Notes: a model not told the origin generated them from the letters alone. A stretch of 64,000 bases of DNA from Cytobacillus oceanisediminis (GCF_003182355.1 NZ_QGTW01000011.1:1-64000); one strand, 5' to 3'; shown: positions 1 to 8,875, counted from the first letter of the stretch. Numbers and translations: made by a program.

Positions 1-19
1 GACAAAAGAAACTAAAGAA

Positions 20-50
20 ACGCGCGCCGATTGAATATCGGCACGCGCTC
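20..50 (-). terminator. Probable terminator downstream of ysdC
   Basis: A GC-rich inverted repeat (GCCGAT pairing with ATCGGC, extended by GCGC/GCGC arms) is followed on the minus strand by a T-rich stretch. It lies about 75 bases past the ysdC stop and would end that transcript. The T-run is interrupted, so this is moderate evidence. Confidence 0.5.
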
Positions 51-121
51 GCTGCTTAGCTTTTTTATGTTGTCTACTTGACAGGGGCAAGACCAGATAA
101 CCGGAGTTTCTTTTTAAACAA

Positions 122-1207
122 TTATTCAAAAGTGATTTTATCAACAGTTTCTCGATCAAGGCGCTTAATCACTTCAGCGATTAGCTTTACAGCATTTTCG
201 TAGTCATCACGGTGAAGCATTGCTGCGTGTGAATGGATATAGCGAGTTGCAATGGTGATGGAAAGGGAAGGAACGCCATTATGTGTAACATGGATGGCTC
301 CTGAATCTGTTCCACCGCCAGCAATTGCATCAAATTGATAAGGGATATTCAGTTCGTCTGCCGTATCTGTAACGAGATCGCGCAAGCCTTTGTGTGAAAC
401 CATGGATGCATCATAAAGAATGATTTGCGGTCCTTTGCCCATTTTGCTCATTGCTTCTTTTTCAGAAATTCCCGGGGTGTCTCCTGCAATTCCAACATCG
501 ACACCAAATGCGATATCCGGCTCAATTTTTTGTGCAGAAGTTCGGGCACCGCGAAGTCCAACCTCTTCTTGTACAGTTCCTACACCGTAAACAACGTTTG
601 GATGGTCAGCTTCTTTCAATTGTTTTAATACATCGATGGCAATCGCACAGCCAATACGGTTATCCCATGCTTTTGCCAAAAGCATTTTTTCATTGTTCAT
701 TACCGTAAATTCGAAATAAGGAACAACCATGTCACCAGGTTTAACTCCCCACTCTTTCACTTCTTCACGGCTGGAAGCGCCGATATCAATAAACATGTCT
801 TTAATTTCAACAGGCTTTTTGCGTGCTTCCGGAGATAAGATATGTGGAGGTTTTGATCCAATTACACCCGTTACATCTCCCTTTGAAGTTACGATTGTTA
901 CACGCTGTGCAAGCATTACCTGGGACCACCAGCCGCCAACCGTCTGGAAGCGGATGAATCCTTTGTCATCAATGCTTGTTACCATGAAGCCAACTTCATC
1001 CAAATGGCCGGCTACCATGATTTTAGGGCCGCCTTCTTTACCGGTCTTTTTAGCAATTAAGCTGCCTAGTCCATCAGTTGTCACTTCATCAGCGTATGCT
1101 GCTATATACTTTTTCATTACCTCGCGCGGTTCGCGCTCATTGCCCGGAATCCCTTTGGCATCTGTTAATTCCTTAAGCATTGTTAAAGTTTCATCTAATT
1201 TAGCCAT
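122..1207 (-). CDS. ysdC: M42 family metallopeptidase (glutamyl aminopeptidase/endoglucanase-like) YsdC
   Basis: This is a cytosolic metallo-aminopeptidase of the M42 family (TET peptidase/FrvX type), 361 residues. The metal and catalytic landmarks are visible: AGHLDEVGF near residue 67, AWDNRIG near 180, QEEVGLRG near 213, DVGIAGD near 236 and a late RYIHSHAAM histidine. Length and sequence match B. subtilis YsdC closely. Two start codons are adjacent; the second ATG sits 8 bases from AAGGGAG and gives the family N-terminus MAKLDET, so I chose it. The physiological substrate is unknown; family members trim peptides released by other proteases. Confidence 0.93.
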   Translation of the reverse strand: MAKLDETLTMLKELTDAKGIPGNEREPREVMKKYIAAYADEVTTDGLGSLIAKKTGKEGGPKIMVAGHLDEVGFMVTSIDDKGFIRFQTVGGWWSQVMLAQRVTIVTSKGDVTGVIGSKPPHILSPEARKKPVEIKDMFIDIGASSREEVKEWGVKPGDMVVPYFEFTVMNNEKMLLAKAWDNRIGCAIAIDVLKQLKEADHPNVVYGVGTVQEEVGLRGARTSAQKIEPDIAFGVDVGIAGDTPGISEKEAMSKMGKGPQIILYDASMVSHKGLRDLVTDTADELNIPYQFDAIAGGGTDSGAIHVTHNGVPSLSITIATRYIHSHAAMLHRDDYENAVKLIAEVIKRLDRETVDKITFE

Positions 1208-1316
1208 CATTTCGACTCCCTTAATATGTATTCATCCCTATTATACTGAACCTGCGATTCAATATAAAGAATTATCAGACGGAAACCCAATCCGGCTCAA
1301 GACTGATTGTGGTTAT

Positions 1317-1536
1317 AGCTCTGTAAAACTTGCCCGATGATTTCCGCTCAAGAAGCGTGCTATCAGAGGGCCGTCCGAAGCCTCTTCGGCGCAGGGTCTC
1401 CCTTTGGCTCACCTCTCCCGCTAAGACATTAGCATCCTCAAATAAACACCGCACAAAGGAAATACGGATGCATTTTCAAGGAGTCTAGCACCTTCCGCTC
1501 CAATCAACTGACTGCCAAACTCAAATAATGAGCTCC
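1317..1536. repeat. MITE-like intergenic repeat, family A copy 1 (degenerate)
   Basis: This fills the 336-base gap between ysdC and the dUTPase gene. It begins AGCTCTGTAAAACTTGCC and contains GATTTCCGCT near the left end and CCTTCCGCTCCAATCAACTG near the right. The same landmarks recur at 22.83, 25.86, 29.14, 44.36, 57.59 and 61.66 kb. Its core resembles the copies at 29.14 and 61.66 kb (AAATAAACACCGCAC, GCATTTTCAAGGAGTC). The arms have drifted, so this looks like an old copy. It has no plausible reading frame. Confidence 0.75.
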
Positions 1537-1543
1537 TTATCTT

Positions 1544-2035
1544 TTAGTATCCTTCCGCCTGCCTTTTATAATTTACTTCATTTTTCTCTATATATGCCTT
1601 TTCGATTTCTAAAGGGGTGAATCCCAGCATTTCACCAAGATTTAAATAGGCTGTAAAAAGTTCTTTGTAATGTTCAAGGGAACGGCTTGTCCGAAAATAG
1701 CCGATTCCATTATATACGGATAAAAACTGGCCAGTCACCGATTCTGTCTTATCCAAAGTGATTGCATATTCTTCTTCCTGATTAAAACCGCATTCAATGC
1801 CCAGAGATAAAATAAAATGTATACCGTCCACAAACTCTTCCAATACTGTCTCCTGAGGAGAAGATGGCTTGAGGCTCCAAAACTTAAAACACCTTGTTTC
1901 GTTTGCCAGCTCGCCCAGCTCAACAAGCAATGCCAGTACTTTACGCTCAAATAAATCTACATCCTGCAATTGGTGATTTGTTTCTATATGCCTGTCCAAT
2001 TCTTTTTGCATTTTGAATAATTGCTGATAATTCAT
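1544..2035 (-). CDS. dUTP diphosphatase, dimeric all-alpha (dUTPase_2/MazG-like) type
   Basis: This probably hydrolyses dUTP to dUMP, keeping uracil out of DNA and feeding dTMP synthesis. At 163 residues it shows the acidic helix motifs of the dimeric dUTPases: ELGELANETR near residue 45 and EEFVDGIHF near 70, which hold the magnesium-binding Glu/Asp residues. It is unrelated to the trimeric dUTPase fold. The start is MNYQQLF behind GGTGGAG; an ATG seven codons upstream has no ribosome binding site. It stands alone, transcribed towards ysdC, with a repeat between them. The family is common in Bacillaceae and phages; a broader nucleotide pyrophosphatase activity is possible. Confidence 0.82.
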   Translation of the reverse strand: MNYQQLFKMQKELDRHIETNHQLQDVDLFERKVLALLVELGELANETRCFKFWSLKPSSPQETVLEEFVDGIHFILSLGIECGFNQEEEYAITLDKTESVTGQFLSVYNGIGYFRTSRSLEHYKELFTAYLNLGEMLGFTPLEIEKAYIEKNEVNYKRQAEGY

Positions 2036-2130
2036 TCTCCACCATCCTATGTCCATATTAAATATAAGCTAATTAAATTATACTTCAAGTTTTGCATGGT
2101 CAAAAAAATTATAACAAATCGTTAAAAAGT

Positions 2131-2156
2131 TGAAACTTTTTTTAACCTCATCCGTA
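2131..2156 (+). promoter_or_regulatory. Sigma-W promoter of ysdB
   Basis: TGAAAC at 2131-2136 and CGTA at 2153-2156 are separated by exactly 16 bases, a perfect match to the sigma-W consensus (TGAAAC-N16-CGTA). It lies about 35 bases before the ysdB start on the plus strand. In B. subtilis ysdB is a known sigma-W regulon member. Confidence 0.88.
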
Positions 2157-2189
2157 AAGTAAAGAAAATAATATTGGAGGGCTGTTATT

Positions 2190-2603
2190 ATGTGGCTCCT
2201 GCGTATGCTGCTGTTTGCACTTATCCTTTTTCTCATTTACAGCGCCATAAAGTATCTTTTAAATTCTAAGCGAAAGCTGGAACTTGCCCATGAACAGAAA
2301 CGTTATTATTTTTGGGATGACCAGGAAAATGTCCGGAAAAATTTCCTGATTACGTATAAAGGTGTTTTATTTGAAGGCGAAAAGTACCTTGGTACAACCG
2401 ATAACGCTTTTGAAGTAGTCTCCATTTTCATCTGGCCCCGAAGCACTGCTGCCCTTAAAGGAATGGTTCGAGAAGATTTTATTTTTATTGAAAGAAAGAT
2501 AACGGAGGCCTATCCTAATGCAAAAATTGACTGGAAAAGCCCTGTTAAAGAGTTCATGCATAAAACAGCTTCACCTGGCGAGCCATTTATAGATCATATG
2601 TAA
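2190..2603 (+). CDS. ysdB: Sigma-W regulon protein YsdB
   Basis: A 137-residue protein with one N-terminal membrane segment (about residues 4-24) and a cytosolic domain containing the conserved stretches RKNFLITYKG and GEKYLGTT. It matches B. subtilis YsdB in length and pattern. Its biochemical role is unknown; membership of the cell-envelope stress regulon is the main clue. GGAGG lies 9 bases before the ATG, and a perfect sigma-W promoter sits upstream. It is one of the few plus-strand genes here, convergent with the TVP38-type gene and sharing a terminator with it. Confidence 0.85.
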   Translation: MWLLRMLLFALILFLIYSAIKYLLNSKRKLELAHEQKRYYFWDDQENVRKNFLITYKGVLFEGEKYLGTTDNAFEVVSIFIWPRSTAALKGMVREDFIFIERKITEAYPNAKIDWKSPVKEFMHKTASPGEPFIDHM

Positions 2604-2634
2604 AAAAACGTTCGGATGGACCGAACGTTTTTTT
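2602..2634. terminator. Bidirectional terminator between ysdB and TVP38-type gene
   Basis: AACGTTCGG (2607-2615), a five-base loop and CCGAACGTT (2621-2629) form a perfect hairpin. A-run and T-run flanks on either side let it terminate both convergent transcripts. Confidence 0.9.
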
Positions 2635-3202
2635 ATGCTGTTTTAAAGAATTCCTTCCACTTTATAACGGTTACTTTTTCCCTTAAAATAAAAACCAAAA
2701 AAGCAAGAGAAAGCAAGATTAAAAGAATCATTGATGGAGTAAAACCACTGATGAATTCTCCAAACACTGTATAAAAGACTGCCAGCGGCAAATTGCTTAC
2801 CCAAGAGTTTTTTACATAATCACTAAAGCTCTTGTTTCTTTCCATCAGGCAAAAATTCAGCAAATGGTAGTGGATAAATGGAATTAGCCTTAGAACAGCA
2901 ACTTGCCCGACAGTCAGATTCCTGTACTCCCCGAACCATCTCTTTTTTAGCAATGAAAGCTTTTCATGAGTCCTTGGCATTTTGCTGATCATAAAATAAA
3001 AAAGACTACTGCTGATCATTAACCCGATAATCGAGAATAAAGAGCCAAAGAAGCTTCCAAACAAAACTCCCCCTGTCACGCAAACAAGCGGGACGGGAAT
3101 AAATAAAACCTGCCGTATAATATGAAAAAAGATAAAAGCAATGGGAGCAAGAATTCCAGCAGTCTCCACGATCACAAACAACAGCGACAATTGCTCATTC
3201 AT
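2633..3202 (-). CDS. TVP38/TMEM64 (VTT/DedA-like) membrane protein
   Basis: A 189-residue integral membrane protein with about five hydrophobic segments. It has the VTT-domain signatures: a re-entrant region near residues 35-60 (FIPVPLVCVTGGVLFG) and RLIPFIHYHLLNF near 110. VTT/DedA proteins are linked to lipid scrambling and membrane homeostasis, but this member's substrate cannot be told from sequence. The start is the ATG behind AAGGTGG. It is encoded just downstream of ysdA on the same strand and converges with ysdB. Confidence 0.8.
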   Translation of the reverse strand: MNEQLSLLFVIVETAGILAPIAFIFFHIIRQVLFIPVPLVCVTGGVLFGSFFGSLFSIIGLMISSSLFYFMISKMPRTHEKLSLLKKRWFGEYRNLTVGQVAVLRLIPFIHYHLLNFCLMERNKSFSDYVKNSWVSNLPLAVFYTVFGEFISGFTPSMILLILLSLAFLVFILREKVTVIKWKEFFKTA

Positions 3203-3266
3203 GCATCCACCTTCTCCCGGCTGTCATTCTGGGTGTTCACTAAAGCTTATGGAGGGTCATGCCTGC

Positions 3267-3539
3267 TTATGACAATTGAATGATAATGTACACAATTAAT
3301 CCAGCTTCCAGCAAGGCTAAAGCAGGCAATCCAAATTTAAACTGAAGATGTTTCGTTTTATGCCTGAACGTGTTCATTCCGAGAGTCATCCCGGCTGCAC
3401 CGCTTAGAAATGCAACAAGCCAGAGAGTCTTTTCGCTGATCCGGTACTGATTCCTTTTCGCCTTTTCTTTATCGACTTTCATTAAGAAAAATCCGGCTAT
3501 ATTCACAATCAGATAGACGATTACAATAGTTTTAAACAT
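3267..3539 (-). CDS. ysdA: DUF1294 small membrane protein YsdA
   Basis: A 90-residue protein with hydrophobic segments at about 4-20, 38-58 and 70-88, and the DUF1294 pattern (MKVDKEKAK, then RISEKTLW, GAAGMTLGM and FRHKTKH). In B. subtilis ysdA lies directly downstream of rplT, as it does here. Its function is unknown. GGAGACC-type spacing precedes the ATG. A structured repeat separates it from rplT, so it probably has its own promoter. Confidence 0.82.
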   Translation of the reverse strand: MFKTIVIVYLIVNIAGFFLMKVDKEKAKRNQYRISEKTLWLVAFLSGAAGMTLGMNTFRHKTKHLQFKFGLPALALLEAGLIVYIIIQLS

Positions 3540-3601
3540 CGATGGTCTCCTTTTGTATGTATTAAGTCTCTAATGAGCTTAAGGGAAAAGCAAGCTGCTG
3601 T

Positions 3602-3755
3602 CTATTAAAGTGAAACTTCAATCAGTGGGTGGCTTTTCCCCACTGATTGTTAGTTGAACCAATCGGGCCTTTACGGGCAGTTGGATTCCCGCTTAACTTC
3701 CTTCGGTTCCTCTGATTCTTGAAAAGGGAGTCTTACTGCCCGTTAGACTGCGATA
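3602..3755. repeat. Intergenic structured repeat, family D copy 1
   Basis: This 154-base element reads AAAGTGAAACTTCAATCAG at one end and CTTACTGCCCGTTAGACTG at the other. A second copy in the opposite orientation lies at 44,171-44,322. It contains an inverted repeat (CAATCAGTGGG / CCCACTGATTG) and two GGGCAGT/ACTGCCC arms (ACGGGCAGTTGG and CTTACTGCCCGTT). It sits between the rplT terminator and ysdA. Confidence 0.8.
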
Positions 3756-3761
3756 ATAGAG

Positions 3762-3797
3762 CATAAAAAAGCCATTCCCGTTTAAGAGAATGGCTTT
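3762..3797 (-). terminator. Terminator of the infC-rpmI-rplT operon
   Basis: AAAGCCATTC and GAATGGCTTT form the stem; the minus strand continues into TTTTTT. It begins 10 bases past the rplT stop. Confidence 0.9.
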
Positions 3798-3807
3798 GTA
3801 TTTATTA

Positions 3808-4167
3808 TTACTTGCTAAGCTGCTGCTTTGCAACTGATGCTAATTCAGCAAATGCTTTTTCGTCAGCGATTGCTAATTCAGCAAGCATTTTGCGGTTAAC
3901 TTCGATGCCAGCAAGCTTTAAACCATGCATTAAACGGCTGTAAGAAAGACCGTTCATGCGAGCTGCTGCGTTAATACGAGTAACCCAAAGTTTGCGGAAG
4001 TCGCGCTTTTTCTGGCGACGGTCGCGGTATGCATACATTAGGGATTTCATAACCTGCTGGTTAGCAACTTTGTATAATGTATGTTTTGAACCGAAATAAC
4101 CTTTAGCTAATTTAATGACTTTTTTACGACGTTTGCGAGTAACTGTACCGCCTTTTACACGTGGCAT
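3808..4167 (-). CDS. rplT: 50S ribosomal protein L20
   Basis: A 119-residue very basic protein beginning [16 protein letters not shown], the invariant L20 N-terminal extension that threads into 23S rRNA; the globular C-terminal half includes [13 protein letters not shown]. It is essential for early 50S assembly. In Firmicutes it also represses its own operon by binding the infC leader, whose likely counterpart lies at 4,926-5,215. It is the third gene of infC-rpmI-rplT, 26 bases after rpmI, with GGAGGG before the ATG. Confidence 0.99.
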   Translation of the reverse strand: MPRVKGGTVTRKRRKKVIKLAKGYFGSKHTLYKVANQQVMKSLMYAYRDRRQKKRDFRKLWVTRINAAARMNGLSYSRLMHGLKLAGIEVNRKMLAELAIADEKAFAELASVAKQQLSK

Positions 4168-4193
4168 ATTATTTCCCTCCTAATTTCGAGATA

Positions 4194-4394
4194 TTACTTA
4201 AGATTTACTAGTAAGTTACGGATGCGCTTGTAATCGCCTGAAGAAACAAGAGTTCCTTTGCGAAGCTTACGCTTTTGCTTTTGAGATTTGTTAGCGAACA
4301 TATGGCTTCTGTAAGCATGAGAACGCTTCAGTTTACCAGAACCTGTTCTTTTGAAACGCTTAGCAGCGCCGCGGTGAGTTTTCATTTTTGGCAT
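4194..4394 (-). CDS. rpmI: 50S ribosomal protein L35
   Basis: A 66-residue basic protein with the L35 signature [15 protein letters not shown] and the conserved ending [10 protein letters not shown]. It is a structural component of the large ribosomal subunit. It lies 15 bases downstream of infC and 26 bases upstream of rplT, so the three genes are plainly co-transcribed. GAGGAGG precedes the ATG. Confidence 0.99.
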   Translation of the reverse strand: MPKMKTHRGAAKRFKRTGSGKLKRSHAYRSHMFANKSQKQKRKLRKGTLVSSGDYKRIRNLLVNLK

Positions 4395-4409
4395 TGGGAA
4401 TTCCTCCTC

Positions 4410-4925
4410 TTACTTGTCGTTTTTCGGTGCTAAGACCATAAACATGCTTCGGCCATCCATTTTTGGATGTGATTCCACTGTTGCAACTTCATTGCATGCT
4501 TGTGCAAATCGGATTAAAACACGCTGGCCAATTTCCTTATGCGTAATGGCACGCCCTTTGAATCGGATCGATGCTTTTACTTTATCGCCTTTTTCAAGGA
4601 ATTTAATAGCATTGCGAAGTTTAGTATTAAAGTCATGCTCCTCAATAGTCGGGCTAAGGCGAACCTCTTTAATACTGATAATCTTCTGGTTTTTGCGAGC
4701 TTCTTTTTCTTTTTTCTGCTGCTCGAACTTGAACTTTCCGTAGTCCATGATACGGGCTACCGGAGGCTTCGCATTCGGTGCAACCAGAACAAGATCAAGA
4801 TTTGCACGAGAAGCAATTTCAAGTGCGTCGAATTTTGATTTAATTCCTAACTGCTCGCCGTTTTGGTCAATAAGACGGACTTCGCGGGCGCGAATGCCCT
4901 CGTTTAACAACATATCTTTGCTAAT
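4410..4925 (-). CDS. infC: Translation initiation factor IF-3, ATT start codon
   Basis: IF3 binds the 30S subunit, blocks premature 50S joining and rejects non-standard start codons. The 171-residue protein has the N-domain ([12 protein letters not shown]), linker ([20 protein letters not shown]) and C-domain ([16 protein letters not shown]). The first ATG is internal. The true start is ATT at 4925-4923 (ATT AGC AAA GAT ATG), ten bases after GGAGGTG, giving the family N-terminus [M]SKDM. The AUU start lets IF3 repress its own synthesis. Transcription is probably also controlled by L20 through the upstream leader. Confidence 0.96.
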   Translation of the reverse strand: MSKDMLLNEGIRAREVRLIDQNGEQLGIKSKFDALEIASRANLDLVLVAPNAKPPVARIMDYGKFKFEQQKKEKEARKNQKIISIKEVRLSPTIEEHDFNTKLRNAIKFLEKGDKVKASIRFKGRAITHKEIGQRVLIRFAQACNEVATVESHPKMDGRSMFMVLAPKNDK

Positions 4926-5215
4926 AGCTAGACACCTCCAAGGTTTAATGCGAACACAACGTTTGGGTCAAGAATGGCTTAATAATAAGAAGCTGCCAAC
5001 TGCACCGGACCAAAGCTGAATCGCAAGTTATGCAACATTTCTCTTCCACAGAGGGAAGCAGAACTGTTTTTAGCCAAATAAAAAAGTGCGGATGAATACA
5101 CCCACACTTACGTATATAAACAGAAAATGTTCACGTAAAACCTGCCAACTGCACTTTGCGTCAATCAGGTGAGAAGCGGGTGCTTCTTCTTTTCCTCAAA
5201 CTGTATTCAATTACC
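4926..5215 (-). promoter_or_regulatory. L20 leader (autoregulatory 5' UTR of infC-rpmI-rplT)
   Basis: About 290 bases separate the infC promoter from the infC ribosome binding site. The leader contains a strong intrinsic terminator (5,084-5,109) and the element TGCAGTTGGCAG twice, once before the terminator (about 5,143-5,154) and once after it. This agrees with the known Firmicute L20 leader, in which excess L20 stabilises a fold that favours termination. The assignment rests on position and architecture, not on a covariance search. Confidence 0.75.
5076..5109 (-). terminator. Attenuator terminator within the L20 leader
   Basis: In the minus-strand RNA an 11-bp stem (AAGUGUGGGUG pairing with CAUCCGCACUU through G-U wobbles) with a UAUU loop is followed by UUUUUUAUUU. 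It lies upstream of infC, so it must be read through for infC expression. Confidence 0.85.
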
Positions 5216-5221
5216 TTAGAT

Positions 5222-5251
5222 ACTATATCACAAAGTATAATTTCGTGTCAA
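5222..5251 (-). promoter_or_regulatory. Sigma-A promoter of infC operon
   Basis: TTGACA (5,246-5,251) and TATAGT (5,222-5,227) on the minus strand are 18 bases apart. The -35 box is a perfect consensus. Transcription would start near 5,215 and run through the L20 leader. Confidence 0.8.
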
Positions 5252-5365
5252 ACGAATAACTTTTATCACAACGAAGAAAAGCATAACAAAATATATCGCT
5301 TTTTGCAATATGGTTTTATTATTTTTTTGGAAAAAGAATTAAGTACCAGTTTCTTCAGGAATTTA

Positions 5366-5412
5366 CGTTGGAGAAATATATCAACGAATTTTTTAATATA
5401 TCAACAAAAAAA
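5366..5412. repeat. Short CGTTGATATA-type repeat, copy 1
   Basis: On the minus strand TTGTTGATATATTAA is followed by ATTCGTTGATATATTTC. The 13-base word ATTCGTTGATATA recurs within 49,060-49,140, where it forms a larger cluster. It sits between thrS and the infC promoter; function unknown. Confidence 0.5.
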
Positions 5413-5437
5413 GAATCTGTCTCAAAGACATTGCAAG

Positions 5438-5470
5438 AGAAAAGGGCTGCAGTTTCCGCAGCCCTTTTGC
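5438..5470 (-). terminator. Terminator of thrS
   Basis: AAAAGGGCTGC (5,440-5,450) and GCAGCCCTTTT (5,458-5,468) form a perfect stem with a 7-base loop, ending in TTTT on the minus strand. It begins 8 bases after the thrS stop. Confidence 0.92.
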
Positions 5471-5475
5471 CAATA

Positions 5476-7407
5476 TTAGCGTTTAACTTCAGCTTTTAAA
5501 GCTGAGATGAAATCTTCAAATGGAACTGTTTCTGATTTTTGCTCCCCATACTTGCGGACATTAACAGCTTTTTCAGTTACTTCATTGTCTCCGACTACAA
5601 GCATGTAAGGAGTTTTTTGCATTTGCGCTTCACGGATTTTATAGCCGATTTTTTCATTGCGATCATCAAGCTCAACACGGATGCCTTCTGCCTGAAGGTG
5701 CTCCTGTACTTGCTTTGCATAGTCAAAGTGCACATCAGGAGAAACCGGAATCACCTGGACTTGAACTGGCGCCAGCCATGTCGGGAATGCCCCCTTGTAT
5801 TCTTCAATCAGGAATGCCACAAAGCGTTCCATTGTTGAAACAACACCACGGTGGATAACAACAGGTCGATGAGGCTTTCCGTCTTCTCCTACGTATGTTA
5901 AGTCAAAGCGTTCAGGCAGAAGGAAGTCGAGCTGAACAGTTGATAATGTTTCATCTTTGCCAAGGGCAGTTTTAACCTGAACATCCAATTTAGGGCCGTA
6001 AAAAGCTGCTTCACCTTCTGCCTCAAAGTAATCCAGGCCAATTTCATCCATGGCTTCTTTCAGCATAGCCTGTGCTTTTTCCCACATTTCATCATCATCA
6101 AAATACTTCTCAGTATCTTGAGGATCCCTGTAGGATAGACGGAATGAATAATCATTGATATCAAAGTCTTTATATACTTCTAGAATCAGATGAACAACGC
6201 GCTTGAATTCTTCCTTAATTTGGTCAGGACGTACAAAGATGTGCGCATCATTCAGAGTCATGCCGCGTACACGCTGAAGTCCGGATAGGGCTCCTGACAT
6301 TTCATAGCGGTGCATCGTTCCAAGTTCGGCAATGCGGATAGGCAGCTCGCGATAGCTGTGAATGCCGTTTTTGTAAATCATCATATGATGCGGGCAATTC
6401 ATCGGACGAAGAACAAGCTGTTCATTATCCATTTCCATCACCGGGAACATGTCTTCCTGATAATGGTCCCAGTGTCCGGAAGTTTTATAAAGATCTACAC
6501 TCCCCATGATTGGAGTGTACACATGGTTATAGCCTAATCTTTCTTCCTTATCAACAATATAGCGCTCGATGTTGCGGCGGATTGTTGCTCCTTTCGGAAG
6601 CCATAACGGCAAGCCCTGGCCAACCTTTTGGGAGTTCATGAACAGGTTAAGCTCTTTGCCGATTTTACGGTGGTCGCGCTCTTTTGCTTCCTCAAGCAAA
6701 CGTAAATGTTCAGCCAGGTCTTCTTTTTTGAAAAAGGCTGTTCCATAAATACGCTGAAGCATTTTATTATCGCTGTCGCCTCTCCAGTACGCACCGGCAA
6801 TGCTTAATAACTTGAACTCTTTCAGTTTTCCTGTTGATGGAACGTGAACACCGCGGCATAGGTCAAAGAACTCACCCTGCTCATAGATTGTTACTGTTTC
6901 TTCTTCTGGAATGGCTTCAATAAGTTCAAGTTTGTATTCGTCACCAATTTCCTTGTAGATCTCGACCGCTTCATTACGGCTGACTTCCTTGCGGACAATA
7001 TCAATATTTTCATTAATGATCTTTTTCATTTCTTTCTCAATTACAGGAAGGTCTTCTGGCGACAGGGATTCTTCCAGGTCGATGTCATAATAAAACCCGC
7101 CTTCAATAACTGGGCCGACACCGAGTTTTACATTTTTATATAAACGCTTTATCGCCTGCGCCATCAAGTGGGCAGTACTGTGGCGAAGTACCTCCAGCGC
7201 ATCACTGCTGTCTGGTGTAACAATTTCAATAGCCCCATCCTTTTCAATTGAACGGCGAAGATCATACATTTCTCCATCAAGCTTACCGGCAATCGCCTTT
7301 TTCTTCAGGCCCGGGCTGATCGAAGCTGCAACATCTTCTGTTGTCGTTCCCTTTGGAAACTCCTTTACAGCACCATCTGGAAACGAAACTTTAACAACTT
7401 CTGACAT
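5476..7407 (-). CDS. thrS: Threonyl-tRNA synthetase
   Basis: This enzyme charges tRNA-Thr with threonine. At 643 residues all four domains are seen: TGS (about 1-62), the second-additional editing domain with HSTAH (about 76-80) and CRGVH (about 183), the class II catalytic core ([35 protein letters not shown]) and the C-terminal anticodon-binding domain. The zinc Cys lies in MNCPHH. GGAGGAAATATC precedes the ATG. Expression is governed by the T-box leader upstream, and a structured repeat lies between that leader and the gene. Confidence 0.98.
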   Translation of the reverse strand: MSEVVKVSFPDGAVKEFPKGTTTEDVAASISPGLKKKAIAGKLDGEMYDLRRSIEKDGAIEIVTPDSSDALEVLRHSTAHLMAQAIKRLYKNVKLGVGPVIEGGFYYDIDLEESLSPEDLPVIEKEMKKIINENIDIVRKEVSRNEAVEIYKEIGDEYKLELIEAIPEEETVTIYEQGEFFDLCRGVHVPSTGKLKEFKLLSIAGAYWRGDSDNKMLQRIYGTAFFKKEDLAEHLRLLEEAKERDHRKIGKELNLFMNSQKVGQGLPLWLPKGATIRRNIERYIVDKEERLGYNHVYTPIMGSVDLYKTSGHWDHYQEDMFPVMEMDNEQLVLRPMNCPHHMMIYKNGIHSYRELPIRIAELGTMHRYEMSGALSGLQRVRGMTLNDAHIFVRPDQIKEEFKRVVHLILEVYKDFDINDYSFRLSYRDPQDTEKYFDDDEMWEKAQAMLKEAMDEIGLDYFEAEGEAAFYGPKLDVQVKTALGKDETLSTVQLDFLLPERFDLTYVGEDGKPHRPVVIHRGVVSTMERFVAFLIEEYKGAFPTWLAPVQVQVIPVSPDVHFDYAKQVQEHLQAEGIRVELDDRNEKIGYKIREAQMQKTPYMLVVGDNEVTEKAVNVRKYGEQKSETVPFEDFISALKAEVKR

Positions 7408-7427
7408 GATATTTCCTCCTTATTTAT

Positions 7428-7541
7428 AAAGCGCAAGCGCCTTGGTTAGCCCCGACAAGCACAAGACGAGCCTCCACAAAAGGTGTACTTTCCTTTTTTG
7501 GAGGATTGGCTTGTGACCTCGAGGGGCTAGGCGCTGGAGCT
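7428..7541. repeat. Hairpin-forming repeat in the thrS 5' UTR (family E)
   Basis: A long nested palindrome: AGCGCC/GGCGCT outer arms, TAGCCCC/GGGGCTA middle arms, ACAAG/CTTGTG and CCTCC/GGAGG inner arms. Its GCGCAAGCGCCTT and AGGCGCTGGAGCT ends recall repeats that, from memory, are frequent in Bacillaceae genomes. Only one copy is in this window. It lies between the T-box terminator and the thrS ribosome binding site, so read-through mRNA must carry it. Confidence 0.75.
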
Positions 7542-7587
7542 GGATTCAGATTTTGCTCCTTAAGCGCGTTTTAACCTTTGTGAAAAA

Positions 7588-7820
7588 ACAAAAAAACCCG
7601 CCCCTAAAAAAGGGACGAGTTATTATTAACACGTGGTTCCACCCTACTTCTCATTTTCAAAAAGAAAATGACTCTGTAGTAAGATAACGGTTCGTTAAAA
7701 ACCGCCAGCCCATTTCCTGGCTGGAGTTCAGAGGCGGTAAGCATTCGAATCGTGTTAGGAAGGTTTCAGCCATGCCTTCCCTCTCTTTGAACCGTATAAG
7801 AATACCCTTATCCTCATCGC
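7588..7820 (-). promoter_or_regulatory. Threonine T-box riboswitch with terminator
   Basis: The minus strand holds the T-box signature AGGGTGGAACCACG (7,645-7,632), followed by a terminator (CTCGTCCCT/AGGGGCGGG then TTTTTTT, about 7,620-7,588). Stem I begins at GCGATGAGGA near 7,820. The likely specifier codon is ACC (7,738-7,736) in the internal loop before GCCTCTG. Uncharged tRNA-Thr would stabilise the antiterminator and allow thrS transcription. Confidence 0.93.
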
Positions 7821-7853
7821 AACTTTTGGTTTGATTATCATAATATGTACGTT

Positions 7854-7882
7854 ATTATAGTTTGTTATTTCAGGAAAATCAA
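7854..7882 (-). promoter_or_regulatory. Sigma-A promoter of thrS
   Basis: TTGATT (7,877-7,882) and TATAAT (7,854-7,859) on the minus strand with a 17-base spacer. It places the start of transcription about 25 bases before stem I of the T-box. Confidence 0.8.
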
Positions 7883-7891
7883 GGGTATATC

Positions 7892-8764
7892 TTACATTTT
7901 TTCATCAGCTGCGTAAGGATAGGTTCTTTTATTATCATAAAAGCCTGAAATGGAATTCAGTACAAGTCTTTCTTCAAATATATTGCGGATCGTTCTGACC
8001 AATGGCTGTTCATAATCATCCGAATAAAGATAAATACAGGATGGGGCAATGGAAAGAAGCGGCGCAATCGTTACGGAGTCCACATATACCGGGTGATTGG
8101 ATAAAAGTTTCCGGTCAATCATTCTTAGAAGCTCTACCCGCTTTATTTCATAAAATTGCTCATCATAAAAATGAATGCCCTCATCCATAAGAACATGGAT
8201 CGTATTCAGTTTGGCCTGCCTGCCTGATAAAAAATCCCTTAATGTTTGAATAAACATCTGGTATTCCTGTTCCATCTTATACTCATCGATGGACACTTCC
8301 ACATATTTGGCCATTTGGTCCATAAGCGGACGCATCCGGAATTTTACAAAGGAATCAAAAGAAAACGAGATATTATTTTGAAACAGCTGATCGATTGCGC
8401 TTTTCAAACTTTCCTTAACATCCAAATCGCTTACAAATGCAGCTAGATCCTCGCGGTTCCCTTCCAGAATGGAGTGGATAATTTCAAGAATTTGCTGCTG
8501 CTCACCCTCATCTTCATAATAATAGTTTTCGATCAGTATTCTCCTAAACCAGTCATCCTGCTTACGGTTAACGATAAACTGGTAAAATACTTCTTTTACA
8601 GACTCCAAATCTTTTAGGCTATTTTCAATGAAAACTTTTACTATATGTTGACCTTCAAATTGAAGAGTTTTATTATCGGTTTGGTTAGAAGACAGCAGCC
8701 GCTCATGGAGATGCTCATAAAAATTTCTTGCATCTGCGCTGCTATGGAAAATGATTTCGATCAA
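7892..8764 (-). CDS. ytxC: Sporulation-associated protein YtxC
   Basis: A 290-residue soluble protein of the YtxC family, which occurs in endospore formers and in B. subtilis follows dnaB-dnaI as here. It is rich in acidic and aromatic residues with no catalytic motif I recognise. The C-terminal part contains ISIDEYKMEQEYQMF and LNTIHVLMDEG, typical of the family. The start chosen is TTG at 8,764, placed well behind AAGGGGGG; an ATG seven codons upstream would overlap that ribosome binding site. The molecular role is unknown. Confidence 0.85.
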   Translation of the reverse strand: MIEIIFHSSADARNFYEHLHERLLSSNQTDNKTLQFEGQHIVKVFIENSLKDLESVKEVFYQFIVNRKQDDWFRRILIENYYYEDEGEQQQILEIIHSILEGNREDLAAFVSDLDVKESLKSAIDQLFQNNISFSFDSFVKFRMRPLMDQMAKYVEVSIDEYKMEQEYQMFIQTLRDFLSGRQAKLNTIHVLMDEGIHFYDEQFYEIKRVELLRMIDRKLLSNHPVYVDSVTIAPLLSIAPSCIYLYSDDYEQPLVRTIRNIFEERLVLNSISGFYDNKRTYPYAADEKM

Positions 8765-8875
8765 CCAAATCCCCCCTTTATACAAATCTCTGTTCTATGT
8801 ATATGGGGGACTTGGCCAAATTAGAAGTCTGGTTTGTTCTTTTAGCATTTTAAATCGAGGGAAAATAACATACTA

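Noticed and set aside
729..1340. 203-codon frame on the plus strand
   Set aside because: It is antisense to ysdC for most of its length and continues into a repeat; ysdC is a clear M42 peptidase.
5156..5479. 107-codon frame on the plus strand
   Set aside because: It covers the infC promoter, the L20 leader start and the thrS terminator on the opposite strand; no ribosome binding site and low-complexity product.
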